Shown in pieces: positions 42,368 to 53,564 of a stretch of 64,000 nucleotides of DNA. Position 1 is the first letter of the stretch. Each line of letters opens with the position of its first letter. Position numbers and translations under genes: made by a program. The notes under the pieces are model-generated. The model saw nothing but the letters and a program-made list of their open reading frames with translations. It searched no databases and was not told the DNA's origin. Source of the DNA: Bicyclus anynana (taxonomy: Eukaryota; Arthropoda; Insecta; Lepidoptera; Nymphalidae); contig NC_069085.1 in assembly GCF_947172395.1 (NCBI RefSeq), positions 156,112 through 220,111 on the forward strand, given 5' to 3'.

Positions 42368-42560
42368 AGACGACCGCGTGGCGCAGCGCGTAGCGACCCT
42401 GCCTTCTGCATCCACGGCCGTGGGTTCGATTCCCGCAACTTGAAAATATTTGTGAGTGTTTTCCAGTGTCTGAGTGTATATATAGTCCCCAATTGCTGAC
42501 ATCGCTGACGACGGCGTCAGGCTCTCCCTGAAGGACGAGTCAGGCTCGTTCTCCCTTTGA
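42368..42560 (+). mobile_element. SINE with tRNA-like head, second family
   Basis: GTGGCGCAGCGCGTAGCGAC resembles an A-box region and GTGGGTTCGATTCCCGCA is a B-box. A body with GAGTGTTTTCCAGTGTCTGA follows. It is not an intact tRNA: no cloverleaf acceptor pairing is evident. The 3' border is uncertain. Confidence 0.6.
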
Positions 42561-42897
42561 AGCCTAGTGTTGATCTGGACTTTGCTTAATGTATAAGTGA
42601 AAACCTTATGAAAAGCTCTTCCGAAGATCCCGAGAATATAGTGAACAAACCGACAGAAGGATAGATTGTCAGGCCGACGGACGGACAACAGATAATTGAT
42701 CATTTATGATTTTGATCGCCTCAACTCGGTGTTTGTTAATTTTACTGAAATACTATTACATATATGTCACACAACAGCAGCTATTTGTCTTATTATCATT
42801 TAGTCGCACAGTGAACAACGAAAGTTACTTATTTAAACAAAATAATACTTCATTTAAAAATATTTTTGTGCAATGTGCAAAATTGTGCATATTATGT

Positions 42898-42937
42898 GCG
42901 CTCAGTCACAGTAAATGTATTTACTGTGACTGAGCGC
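42898..42937. repeat. Perfect 18-bp inverted repeat, 4-base loop
   Basis: Arms GCGCTCAGTCACAGTAAA and its reverse complement. The inner part CACAGTAAA...TTTACTGTG resembles the two micro-palindromes with duplications, but here the flanks are inverted, not direct, repeats. Confidence 0.85.
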
Positions 42938-44984
42938 GGAGTGTTCAGTGGAGGATTTTGTCGGTACGTAACATTCCTACGTATTGAAGTATCGTTGAGT
43001 ATAGAGTATAGACAGCTGATAAAGTAATCTATTTACAAACAAATGTGGCAGGTACAGTTATACACACTACCACAGAAAACATAACATGTAAATATATGAA
43101 GCTGCTGTACTCTGACCGGGCGTCCGGCGCCGCGGCGCGCCACCTACTGCCACTACTGCGCACTGACTGACTGTGACTACTGACTAGTGATTACTCCACT
43201 GGGCACTGAGCACTAGTAGCTAGTGGCTACTGCCTAGTGCCTGTAGTGTTTACTGCGCGCTACACGCGCGTTGCGTTTGTTTGTCCGAGTCAAGGGGGGC
43301 CGCGGGGTCATCGCGCCGCGTGTTTTTGTCTTTATGATGATGTTGTTTGTAACGATCATTTTATATCATTGGTTGTTTGCGTGTTTTAGTATGCGTTCTA
43401 GGTGTCTTTTTGATGAATAGAATTTGTAAAATCGCCCGCGTGTTCACCTCAGCTTTGGTGATGCAGGCGGCGACGTGGCGCGGTCTCCGGTACAGATTAA
43501 CATTCTTTGTTAACGACTGCATTCGCAGTTCTGTATAATAATTGCAATTTGCTGCACAGATACCTATATACTTATGTATCCGCTTCAACCGGTAAAACCA
43601 CTGACGATTCTGGGAAATCTATGACGTAGCCCGTAGGGTCAACTGGCCGATGTCCGACCGCGTTCCTATACCTAATACCGGTATGGAGTTGTGGTATAGT
43701 TTTAAGCTATTTAATAGTTTACGAACGTAAAGATAACCTAAATTATTCTTCTTTTCGTAAAAACAAGTATCTTTTATGAAAAGAAGAAGTTTTAAGAAGC
43801 ATCATAAAACTTGCAATTATAGTGAGGCAATGTTTAATTCACAAAGAAATAATACAATACTTATGGTAGGACGGTTCAGTGTTGTAGCCTTAGGTATATC
43901 GTGTAGGTACATACGTTACCTGTGATTCAAGAGTTTGTTCATTAGAGTAAAGGATTGTAACGAATCGCACGCGATGGACAAAGGAGCGCCGGCATTTTGA
44001 GGTGACGTTGTACGAACGTATGCACGACACGATTACATCCAAACATTTTAATTTATAAATAATTATATATATTATGATGTAGGAAGTCACGCCGGCATTT
44101 AGCAATATACTCGAAACTATGTTGCGCACACGCCTAGAACATGGTCTATTAAGTCTTGACATGAAGATACCCATGTTTAGGCGGGAATTCAAACGGAAAA
44201 AGATGCGATAAATAAAAAAAATCCAGTTTTAGATTTTCAACCTAATGATCTCACCCTGACCGTGCACTACCTTATTATAAAGTTCTTTTTGCTTTAATTT
44301 CAATTACACTAAGCGGTCGACATCAGGAGTACTGACCCTACTCCTCGTTTTAAAGTAAAATTACGACGACCATTGTCGCTGCTGGGGCTAGTTCTGACTT
44401 GAGCACTTAGCACTTATTATGTTATAGTAGCAGCTTCGGATAGACACTCATAACAAAGAGGTTGTTAAATATCGTTGGTTGTGAAGGTAAGTATTTACGT
44501 AAATAACGATATAATTTTATATATTTACCTGGCGATATCGATATAACACAATTAAAATGCGGCCGAGAACAAGGTGAGCCCGTATTTCCAAATAGGATAT
44601 TATTAAACCATGAGGTCGTCCAGCCCAACAGAGATACACTTACCTATTATTAAAGTTATTCGCGTTCACTTCGTTCGTTGCGCGTGACGTCACTGGTCAC
44701 GTCACCGGTCACTGCGGGCTGCTGCGCACTGTCGTGCTGCGCGCGCTCGAGTGCGAACATTTACGATTACAATAATAACAGCGAAGTTGAGTGGTTCCGT
44801 ATCGATCGCGCTCCGACCGACGACCGCTAGATAAAGATACGAGTTCTCGTTATCTTGCACCAAACGATAGTACAGTCTTGCATGTCGTGCTGCGGCCGCT
44901 CGTCGCCGCACGGTGACCGCACGGAGACCGCACGGCGCGCCGCAGACTGTGACTGAAGTATTGCTGATTACCTGCGTAGTTCCC
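42938..44984. other. Intergenic stretch with GC-rich patches
   Basis: A CpG-rich patch at about 43110-43330 follows a low-complexity ACTACTGACTAG-type run. A second patch at 44680-44760 holds TGACGTCA (44685-44692) and GGTCACGTCACCGGTCAC. A third, CGGCCGCTCGTCGCCGCACG, is near 44893. These may be promoters, but no exon is recognised. Confidence 0.35.
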
Positions 44985-45165
44985 GTTCCCGTATGATTAC
45001 GGGGATAAAATATAGCCTATAATATCACCTGGGTATAGTGTAGCTTCTCAACAGTGAAATATTTTTTTAAATCGGTTAAGTAGTTTCGGAGCCTATACAA
45101 TACAATCAAAAATCTTTACAAATAAATGTTTTCTCTTTATTATATTGGTATAGAAGTATAGATCT
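44985..45165 (-). mobile_element. Helitron fragment, minus orientation
   Basis: TTCCCGTTCCCGTATGATTA, AAATATAGCCTATAATATCA, AAATCGGTTAAGTAGTTTCG and, at the right, TCTCTTTATTATATTGGTAT match the body and 5' end of the 63361 family in reverse. Confidence 0.6.
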
Positions 45166-45692
45166 TGTTGATCTGGATCAAGGGCTTTACAATAATAAGT
45201 ACATTTAGGTTTAATTTCGCTTAATTTCCGTCGGGAGACGTGCTTAAATAGTATTGCCTTCTGATTCTATCACTAAGTAGAATAAATACATAATAATTTA
45301 TCATTTACCAAGAATTTTTAAAATCAGTAAGTTCCGGAGCTTATTCGTAACAAACAGATCAAAATCAAGAAGAAAAAATCAAATGTTTGTTATTTATACC
45401 TTATCGCTTACCTATCGGCTTTTCTGAGCGGTATACGGTATACGAGTAATTTGAAATTCCATAAGTCGGGTAATCGGTAGTTTCATCCTTAAGCAGCAAC
45501 GAGCAGCAACTAGCAACAACTGGCAGCAACGAGCAGCCGCTGCGAGTGCCGCAACGTAGCACTGGCACTGGCGCCGGCGCTGCTGGCTTTTGCTGATAAG
45601 CACTGTTCTGTATCTGAGCGATAGCACAGAATGTGATAGCCCGCAGTGTGTGGTGTGTTCTCTTCCACCCCTCCTTGTGACTGCGCTCGCAG
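45166..45692. other. Intergenic stretch
   Basis: Contains AGCAGCAAC-type trinucleotide-like repeats at about 45494-45535. No exon recognised. The last 8 bases are the left duplication of the hAT element. Confidence 0.4.
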
Positions 45693-45969
45693 CAGTGGCG
45701 TAGCGTGTTTTGGAGGGGCTCCGTATTAAAATTAGTTGGAGGGCCCAATTAATGAAGGGTAAATACTTCTCACAAAAGAAACAAACTTACTCGCTTAAAA
45801 TAAATATGACAATTATTTAACCTATGATAGGATGTTTCCAATTTTTGGGCGCACGCTTAAACAAGGAGATTGTGAATAAAATTTTACTAATTTTTCCTTT
45901 AGACAAGAATTAAGGGGCCCCTGTAGCCTGGGGCCCCGTAGCATTGATACGGCTGTAGCTACGCCCCTG
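45693..45969. mobile_element. 277-bp hAT-type MITE with perfect 8-bp target duplication
   Basis: Ends CAGTGGCGTAGC and GCTACGCCCCTG (12-bp terminal inverted repeats, one mismatch). The 8-bp GCTCGCAG occurs immediately left (45685-45692) and right (45970-45977). The length of the duplication and the CAG start identify the hAT superfamily. Non-coding. A broken relative starts at 62596. Confidence 0.92.
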
Positions 45970-46524
45970 GCTCGCAGCAGACAAGGACGGCACTGGTGTG
46001 CAGCTGAGCACACACACGTACAGTGCCGTGCACACCTGTGTACACCATCGGTGCTTTTGTGATAGAAATCGAATAGCTCTTTGAAGGTTCGTGCAGACTC
46101 TAGACATGTGAAATTTTTTGTTAGTGCTAGCGTAGTGTGCGACTCGGCAACTATACTGACCACATGTTGTCTGTGGTGCGGTAGTCAATTCGCCTAAAGT
46201 ATTAATAAATACAGAACGTCAAACGCATTGCTAAAGTTATAGTGGCAGGCGTTTGTTCGTAGCACCACTCGTCTCAGTTTGTCAGTGATTCGTTACAGGA
46301 ACAAAATAAATCAAGATTTGTATGAGTTATGTGCGTAAGTAGGACCTACCCTCAGGTAAATGTGCTCGTTCCTCTATCGGCCGGCGACGGCGGTAGGGAT
46401 GTATTCCAGGGATGGAATCGAAAAACACCAAAGTTATGAACGAAACCATTAATAATTTAATACCGTCAGATCAAATACAATAAACAGTCAGCGACGGCCG
46501 ATCAACACGCGCAGGGAGCGTCGA

Positions 46525-49500
46525 CTAGAACCGGGAGGCCACGCCGCCGCCGCGACTGTCGGCGTGCGACAGCAGCGCGTCCCCGCTCTGGCGCACCCAG
46601 TTGAGCGCGGCCGGCTGCGGCGCGTCCGGCGCCGTCGGCTCCGGCAGCGCGCGCCCGCCCGCGCCCACCAGCAGCCGCGCGCGCTCCGCCGCCGCCGCGC
46701 CGCCGCCCGCGCGCAGCAGCGCCGCCGCGCCCTGCGCCAGCGCCGCCGCAGACTCCGCGCCCAGCACGTAGCGCGCGCCGCACACGCGCTCCTCCGCCAG
46801 CACGGCGGGCGCCAGCTGCAGCGGCGCGTCGGGCTCGTCGCGCGCCCACGCGCCGCCCTCGCTCGCCGCCGAGCCGAACGCCGTCGACAGGCCTCTGCGC
46901 GCAAGACGACTTGTGTAAATGTGGTGATGGCGGTACCCGCTGACGCTCCACACGTTAGTGGCATCAGCAGGTACCGGTGTCCGGGGAGCGTGCGGCAGGA
47001 GTCGCTCACGAGACGAGCGCCACGTAGGTGTCGCGCGGGTCCACCACCGCCAGCCCGGCCGCCACGCCGCCCGGCCAGCGCGCCGCGCCCGCCGCCTGCC
47101 GCTGCAGCGAGCTCACCACACTGCGCACCCACAACGTGACTCTGCTTTATACATTTGACTATTACAACTACACTTACACTTACACTACTTTATCATAGAA
47201 GTATCAGAATTATAATAGGAGGAAGAGAAGGAGGATAAAATGGGCGTGCACCGCGCACGAGCAGCGCCCCGCCGCGCTCACCTCTGCAGCACGGCGTCCA
47301 CGCCGGTGAGGTTGGCGCCCAGCGCGGCCTGCAGCGCCGCCGCGCCCGCCGCGCCGCCCGCGCCCGCGCCCCACACGCGCCAGCCGCCCGCGCGCGCCGC
47401 CGCCCGCTCCGCCCAGCGCACCGCGCGCGAGCAGCTCCACGCCGCGCACAGCTCTGCACAGACACATCACATCACGTAACGTTCGCGCGCTCTGGCGAGA
47501 CTCGCGGCGTGGGTGCGTACCGCTGCTGGTGTTGTGGCGCAGCGAGTCCAGGTAGTCGGCCAGCGCGGGCTCGGCGCGCGGCGCGGCGGGCAGGTAGCCG
47601 GGCAGGCCGCGCGCCGCCGCCGCCGCGGCCAGCCGCACCGACACCGCGTAGCCGACGCGCGCCAGCTCGGCCGCCGGGCGCAGCGCGTCGCCCCACGGCA
47701 GCGCGCCGTAGCGCGCGTGCAGCGCCGCCAGCGCCGCCACCAGCCGCGGCGGCCGCGCGCCGCCCGCGCCCGCCGCGCCCGCCGCGCCCGCCGCGCCCGC
47801 CGCGCCCGCCGCGCCCGCCGCGCCCGCCGCCTCCTCCGGCCCGCCCCACTCCGCCTGCACGGGCAGCTGGCTGCGCGACGAGCGGTACTCCCAGTATATC
47901 ATCGCTCCGCTCCTGGCATCAGAGACATGATATGTATATGATGCGAGACTGACATAAGTAGAACATTTTTTAAATGACCCTACCTTACCTACCTTACCTT
48001 ACCTTACCTTACCTTACCCTATATCACTTGGATTGATAATCAACCTACCATCCATAGACGCGGAGCGGTAGAGTTACACAATGCCTTCACAAACTTGTTA
48101 GATTTATGTAATGTATCAGGACTGAAACAGCAAAATACAATAGCTAATTGCAAGCAAAATACGTTAGATCTGCTGTTTAGTAATATTGACATTAGTGTGA
48201 CACACTGCGATAGTCCTCCAGTCCCAGAAGATGTGTATCACCCATGTCTCCAGTTTAATCTGGGGAATTTGCGGCTTAGCTATAATCGTCAAAAACCAAT
48301 CAAAAAACCTAATTTTTTTAAAGGTGACTATGTTCTCATTAACGACTTTCTTTCTAAGATCAACTGGTCTGAAGTACTAACGGGTGACTCAATGAATGAT
48401 GTTATTAACAAATTTTATGCAATTCTCAAAGAAGCTATTAATAAATATATTCCGGTAAAGAGCAAGCTAAAATCAAACTTTCCAACGTGGTACACTAAAT
48501 CTTTGATTCACGTAGTAAAAGAAAAACTTCTAAAGCATAAACTTTGGAAACAATATAATAATCCCAGAGATTACGACGAATTCTCTATATTAAGAAGTAG
48601 ACAAAAATTAATTCAGAGTAAGTGTTACTCTCTTTACACCCAGCGAATGCAATCTTTTATAAGCAAAGATCCTAAGTTTCTCTTCTCTTACACCAAGTCC
48701 TTAAAAAGCAGTAAAAACGGGTACCCTACTGAACTAACTTTAGGTAGCACAAAATTCACAGGTGAAACCTCTTCCAGCTATGGTTTCAGCACATACTTTG
48801 AAAGTGTGTTTGTTAAGCCTGCTAATTATTATGACACTGCTAACCTGACAAATTCTGCTCACAAGGAACCCACATGCAAAATAACTATTGGTGAAGACGA
48901 CGTTCTAAAGTTACTTAGAACCCTAAAGGTCAACAAAGGGGCTGGTAGTGATGGTATTCCACCAATTTTCCTAAACAAGTGCGCTTCGTACTTGGCTAAA
49001 CCTCTCTCCATTATCTTTGATCTTTCTCTGAACCGATTTTGCACTTTCCCCGATGTGTGGAAGGAGGCTTTAATTATTCCTATACATAAAAGTGGGTCCA
49101 AAACTCAAATCGAAAATTACCGACCTATCTCAATACTAAATGCTATGAGCAAACTATTTGAAACAGCTGTATTTACACACATCAGCCCGATAATAACAAG
49201 ATCTATTCCTCCCGAACAACATGGTTTTATGAAGAACCGTTCAACAGTCACTAACTTAGCTGTTTTCACTGACTATGTGTTACGGAGTATGGATGAGAGA
49301 TGTCAGGTGGATGTGATCTACACGGACTTCGAAAAAGCATTCGACCGAGTAGATCATGTAATCCTAATACATAAACTTAGCGTCCTGGGAATAAACGGTA
49401 ATTTGCTGCGATGGGTAACTTCATATATCAAAAATCGAATGCAGGCTGTAGTAATGGGAAGTGCCAGAAGTGACTTTGTTAGTATTCCTTCTGGAGTACC

Positions 49501-52475
49501 TCAGGGATCAATCCTGGGGCCACTCTTGTACAATGCATACCTCTTTGATATTGGCAGTTGTTTTAGGTACTCCAAGTTTTTAATGTTTGCTGATGACAAA
49601 AAAGTATTCCTTAAAATACGCTCTCTTGATGATTGTCTAAAACTACAAGAAGACTTAAATGCTTTGACTGAGTACTATGTTAGGAATAGAATAATTGTCA
49701 ATACCAAAAAATGTCATCACATAACGTTGACTCGTAAGAAAAATACTCTTAATTTCAATTATAAAATTAACGATATCATTATATCCAATGGTAGTTCAGT
49801 CAAAGATCTGGGTATACTAATTGATAACAAACTATCCATGAATAAGCACATCGACGTTGTTGCGGATAAAGCCTACAAACAACTAGGATTTATCAAACGC
49901 GTCACTCGTAGTTTCGATAACATAGAATGCATAAAAACATTGTACTTTGCCTACGTTAGAAGTCTTCTTGAATATTCGTGTAATATTTGGTCTCCCTATT
50001 ATATTATACACTCTCAAAGGCTGGAGTCAGTTCAAAGACAATTTCTCAGGTATCTAGCGTTCAAAGACTACAGGCGATTTAACAATTATGAAGAAGCTTG
50101 TGCGCACTATAAAATAGACACCCTGGAGCAAAGAAGAAATCAGAGTGACATACTTCTGTTGCAAGCTATCTTGACTGGCCGTATCGACTGTCCTAGCTTA
50201 CTGTCAGCTCTCTCGTTAAATGCTTCATCGTTTAGGCCCCGGCACACTCGCTTATTAGTTGCGCCTAAATCAAACTCCAACTATGGCCAAAACGCAATTT
50301 TGGTACGGCTATCTCGAAAATATAATAAGACTTACTCCCATTTAGATCTTTTTTATTTATCTAAAGCACAGTTAAAAAAAGAAATTATCACTTTACACCG
50401 AAGACAATAACACCTCAATGAACAAACGCTTTCAGAAAAACACATACCAAACTCAATAAACTTAACTAATTTATGCACCAATTCTCAAACCCACACACAC
50501 GTCCATTCTCTTTCTCATGCTCTTAGACACATGCACACACACGAGCACACGCACTCACACACACACACACTCACGCTTATTCACTTTAATTCAACTTGCG
50601 AATTTTTAAATAAATTTTGTACTATTTTTCTTATATGTAATTAACTTAATAATATTATTTTATTCACTATCATTTCTTTTAAAAAAATATTTTTCATTTT
50701 CACCTACCTACCTACCTTATATTGTGATATAATATGTTATACCTACTTTATATTGTAACTTTCTTTGTAACTATATGTGGCCTTATTGTTGTTTATTTTA
50801 CATTATTTATACATATTTTGTTAAACGCTGTTCGTTACAAATAAATAAATAAATAAATAAATAAATAAATGACTTTTCCTCTATTACACTTTTTCTCCTT
50901 CTCCTATAAAAATGGTTGAGATGTCATTCGATTCGGAATTGAACGTAGATAGTTTTTGAAAAAAAAAAATAGAAGGCCCGCTCGCAAAAATTTCTAAATA
51001 AAAATGAGTTCGGTTTTTGACCTAAAACTCAAAAACTATTAAGAATATTTCCAATTTGACAAAAGATTCAAAAAGAACAGTAGAAGTTCTGACTAAATTG
51101 TTTGTGGTGCTCCAGGCGAGGACAAATAATAATACTTTTTACGAGCAAAGAATGAAATACAAAGAATGTTTTTCACCGCATGCGGCAACTCAAAGGATTT
51201 AGTCAGAACCTTATATAAGTACCTCTATCGTTCAATCAATCAAACCAACAAACTCTTCAGCTTTTTATTATTATCATAGAAGTTTTAGAATACAATTTAA
51301 AAAAGATGTCATTTTAGCGCCACCTGGTAGAATGACTGCACACTAGGACAGTGGAGAGTCTCGCGAGACTCGGCGCGAGGCAACCGCGAGTGCGGGCGGC
51401 CCAGCGCTCCGTGCGCACACACACAGAGGGCGCTGCGCCGAGCGTCCTAGTGCTGAGCGAAACCACCGAAACGAGCATCTTCACAATATAAACTCATTTA
51501 GCAAATTAAGTCAAATTAATTTATTTAAAAAAAATATATACAACCGACAATGAAATCTAAAATGTAGCGACTAAAATAAAAAGCGAAAAATAACATCATA
51601 ATAATCTATAAAAATAATCTTGAATTTTCCTAAGCGCAAATCTCGAGAGCGGCTGAACCGATTTTGCTAATTCTTTTTTTTACAATACCTACTCCTTGAA
51701 GCACGAGGAAGGTTCTTACGAAGAAAAAAATTTTACAAGTTTAAAAAAAATCTATACTCTCATACGAGCGATTCGTAAAATTAAGAATATGATATTTAAA
51801 GGGTAGGTGTAGGTTAGGAGTAGGGGAGGAGTAAAGTAGGGGTAGAGTAGGGGTAGGATATGGGTAGCGTAGAGGTAGGGTAGGTATGGAAGAAAAGTGC
51901 ACAAAAGTCAAAGCGAAGCTTGACCGAGTCCGCTAGTAGTATTATTATGTTCTACCTGCTGATTATCTATAATAATTAATACTTAGCACCGCCTTCTAGA
52001 TAGAAGGCGGTGCTAAGTCGTCATCTCTAATTAATACAAATTTTTCCTGTGTGTATTGTGAGGAACGTATTTTGTTCTACGGCGTACGTACGCGTCCAGC
52101 GACGTGCGGTGCGGCGCCAGCACGGCGAGGCACAGCGCGGCCGCCACCGCCGCGTCCACGGCGCGCCCGCCGCGGCGCAGCGCGTCCGCGCCGGCCGCCG
52201 AGCACGGCGCCGCCGACGTGGACACGGAGCCGTGCGGCACCACCTGCGACGAGAGGCGGGTCACTCGTGTGGCGGGCTCGTCCGCTCGTGTCGGCCGAGG
52301 AGGCGCGCACGCACCTGGTAGTCCCCGTAGTGTATCTGCGTCAGCAGCGCCACGGTGACGGCCAGCGACAGCGCGCCGAAGGCGGCCAGCACGGCGCGCG
52401 GCCCGCCCGCGCCGCTGCCGCACAGCCGCGCGCCGCCGCCCTTGAGCGGCACGTCCTCGCGCAGCTCCACGGCGC
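46525..52475 (-). CDS. Gamma-glutamyltransferase-like type II membrane protein (GGT7 branch), 5' exon missing
   Basis: Exons on the minus strand: 52475-52315, 52243-52092, 47912-47521, 47453-47282, 47120-47010, 46894-46525; all phases agree and give 451 visible residues plus stop. The first starts mid-gene (acceptor GTTGCAG). It encodes a short cytosolic part, a membrane anchor (RAVLAAFGALSLAVTVALLT), then GGT signatures VVPHGSVSTSAAPCSAAGAD, DAAVAAALCLAVLAPHRTSL and YGALPWGDALRPAAELARVG. The light-chain region reads GGVAAGLAVVDPRDTYVALV and GLSTAFGS, so the nucleophile Thr-Thr/Ser-His motif is Ala-Ala-Gly: self-cleavage and hydrolysis are not expected. Vertebrate GGT7 also lacks it. The protein is shorter than usual (large parts of the middle absent). 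A LINE occupies the 4.2-kb intron 52091-47913. Confidence 0.85.
47762..47830 (-). repeat. 9-bp coding repeat (Ala-Ala-Gly)n in the GGT-like gene
   Basis: About seven copies of GCGCCCGCC on the plus strand encode repeated Ala-Ala-Gly in exon 47912-47521, between EWGGPEE and GGARPPRLVAAL. It replaces the loop that normally follows the substrate-binding arginine region of GGT. Likely length-variable. Confidence 0.9.
48020..50870 (+). mobile_element. LINE (jockey/CR1-type), 5'-truncated, in an intron of the GGT-like gene
   Basis: Starts inside the endonuclease after a (CCTTA)n run (47980-48018) and ends with an (AAAT)n tail at about 50839-50870. It lies antisense to the host gene, about 110 bp from exon 47912. 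CA-rich sequence in the 3' untranslated region (50490-50580) is probably part of the element. Confidence 0.85.
48095..50410 (+). pseudogene. LINE reverse transcriptase, open frame of 771 codons without N-terminal endonuclease
   Basis: Continuous frame from the end of an endonuclease (LLDLCNVSGL, NTLDLLFSN) through the reverse transcriptase (NKGAGSDGIPPIFLNKC, ENYRPISILNAMSKLFE, TDFEKAFDRVDH, SGVPQGSILGPLLY, MFADDKKVF) to the C-terminal domain. The catalytic FADD box is intact and no stop occurs, so truncation is recent. There is no true start codon; the first codon used is TTG and the frame extends upstream. Confidence 0.85.
50871..51540. other. Intron interior, unassigned
   Basis: AT-rich, with a GC-rich patch at about 51345-51440 (CGAGACTCGGCGCGAGGC). 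No exon recognised. Confidence 0.4.
51541..52018 (+). mobile_element. AACCGACTTC-family copy split by a Helitron
   Basis: Left part 51541-51604 (CAACCGACAATGAAATC, AAGCGAAAAATAACATCATA) continues after the Helitron at 51937 (TAGTATTATTATGTTCTACC). The continuation ends in a perfect 18-bp hairpin (arms 51981-51998 and 52001-52018, core AGCACCGCCTTC/GAAGGCGGTGCT). The rest of the element is missing. Confidence 0.75.
51605..51936 (+). mobile_element. 332-bp Helitron nested in another repeat
   Basis: Begins TCTATAAAAATAATC after A (51604) and ends CTAG (51933-51936) before T, the A/T target rule of Helitrons, with no duplication. The 3' hairpin is GTCAAAGCGAAGCTTGAC. A G-rich array lies at about 51800-51880. 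Host sequence joins up as in the family copy at 39705. Confidence 0.85.
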
Positions 52476-53248
52476 CTGCAACGCGACACCGCCGTCAGCG
52501 GGTCTAAACTATCCGTCGTTCGACACATCAGCCTCATAGTACCTCGTATAGTAGTATGATATCTGCTGCGTCTCATAGATGACTGCAGTAGGTTCTCCAA
52601 GCTTGAGTTGTAGAACCTCACATATTTATGTGTGAAGTTGGTGCTCTATTTACGATGTCTAGTGTTCAGGCTGCTGTTTTGGCGTTAGACTCGATCCATT
52701 TCCCGAAATTAAGGTTTGATAAGAAAGTGATAGTGATCGCTAATTGATTTGTGCGGAACATCGCGGAACTAAACACGCCATTGAGTTAAACTTAAGCATA
52801 TTTGTCACTCAAATCTGACAGTTGACACCATCGTCAGATTCAAGGTAATACGCGGTCAAATCAAAGCCAGTCAGTGCTGAAAGATCTCAGCATCACTAGG
52901 TCAAACATTTGATATACAATATTTTATCTTTCAGTCGCTGTGCAGTCATTGCATCCCCTTAGGGACAGAGATTATTAATGTAAGAATATATGAATAGCGC
53001 AAAGTATATATACCCTTGATATACCGGTATGTCGGTGTAAAGCCGTGACATCAGATATCCAGCAGCATACATATGTTTTTTGTGGCAGAGGTCAGTGATG
53101 AGTTTGGATAGCCTGTGTACATACCTGCAGTAGATCGGTAGCTAACGATGTACTACAGGTATGTACTGCCGTGCCCCCGTGCCCCCGTGCCCCCGGGCCC
53201 CGCTCGTAGATGAGAGATATAAGGCGAGGCCGTGTCTCGGTGTTTTTA

Positions 53249-53368
53249 ATGGCTTCGCCCAAAATATGTGTAGTATCTATATAAAGATATTCTACACATA
53301 ATATTCTGGGCGAAGCCATTCGCTTCAACGAAAATGTGTGTACTGTCTATACACTACACACATTTTCG
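53249..53368. repeat. Two adjacent related hairpins
   Basis: Hairpin 1 (53249-53320): AATGGCTTCGCCCA ... and TGGGCGAAGCCATT around an inner TATGTGTAG/CTACACATA. Hairpin 2 (53329-53368): perfect 14-bp arms CGAAAATGTGTGTA / TACACACATTTTCG with a 12-base loop. The inner arms of hairpin 1 resemble hairpin 2. Confidence 0.85.
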
Positions 53369-53510
53369 TCATTCACATACTTATATATGTATAGATAGAA
53401 TGAAGTAATTCCTAACTTTTGTATTTCACTTTTCCTAATTTTTGAAAGTACAATAGAACACAATAAAGCAAGGAAAATTACATAAATATTTAAGTGTTGA
53501 TTTTCATTTA

Positions 53511-53564
53511 ACTCTTGTACGAGTAGGTCACTAAGTAGCCTACGTAACCTTCTCGTACAAGAGT
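53511..53564. repeat. Perfect 13-bp inverted repeat
   Basis: Arms ACTCTTGTACGAG (53511-53523) and CTCGTACAAGAGT (53552-53564) flank a 28-base loop. Confidence 0.85.

Noticed and set aside
46564..47952. Plus-strand GC-rich ORFs over the GGT-like exons
   Set aside because: Shadows of the minus-strand exons, whose phases and motifs agree with the GGT family.
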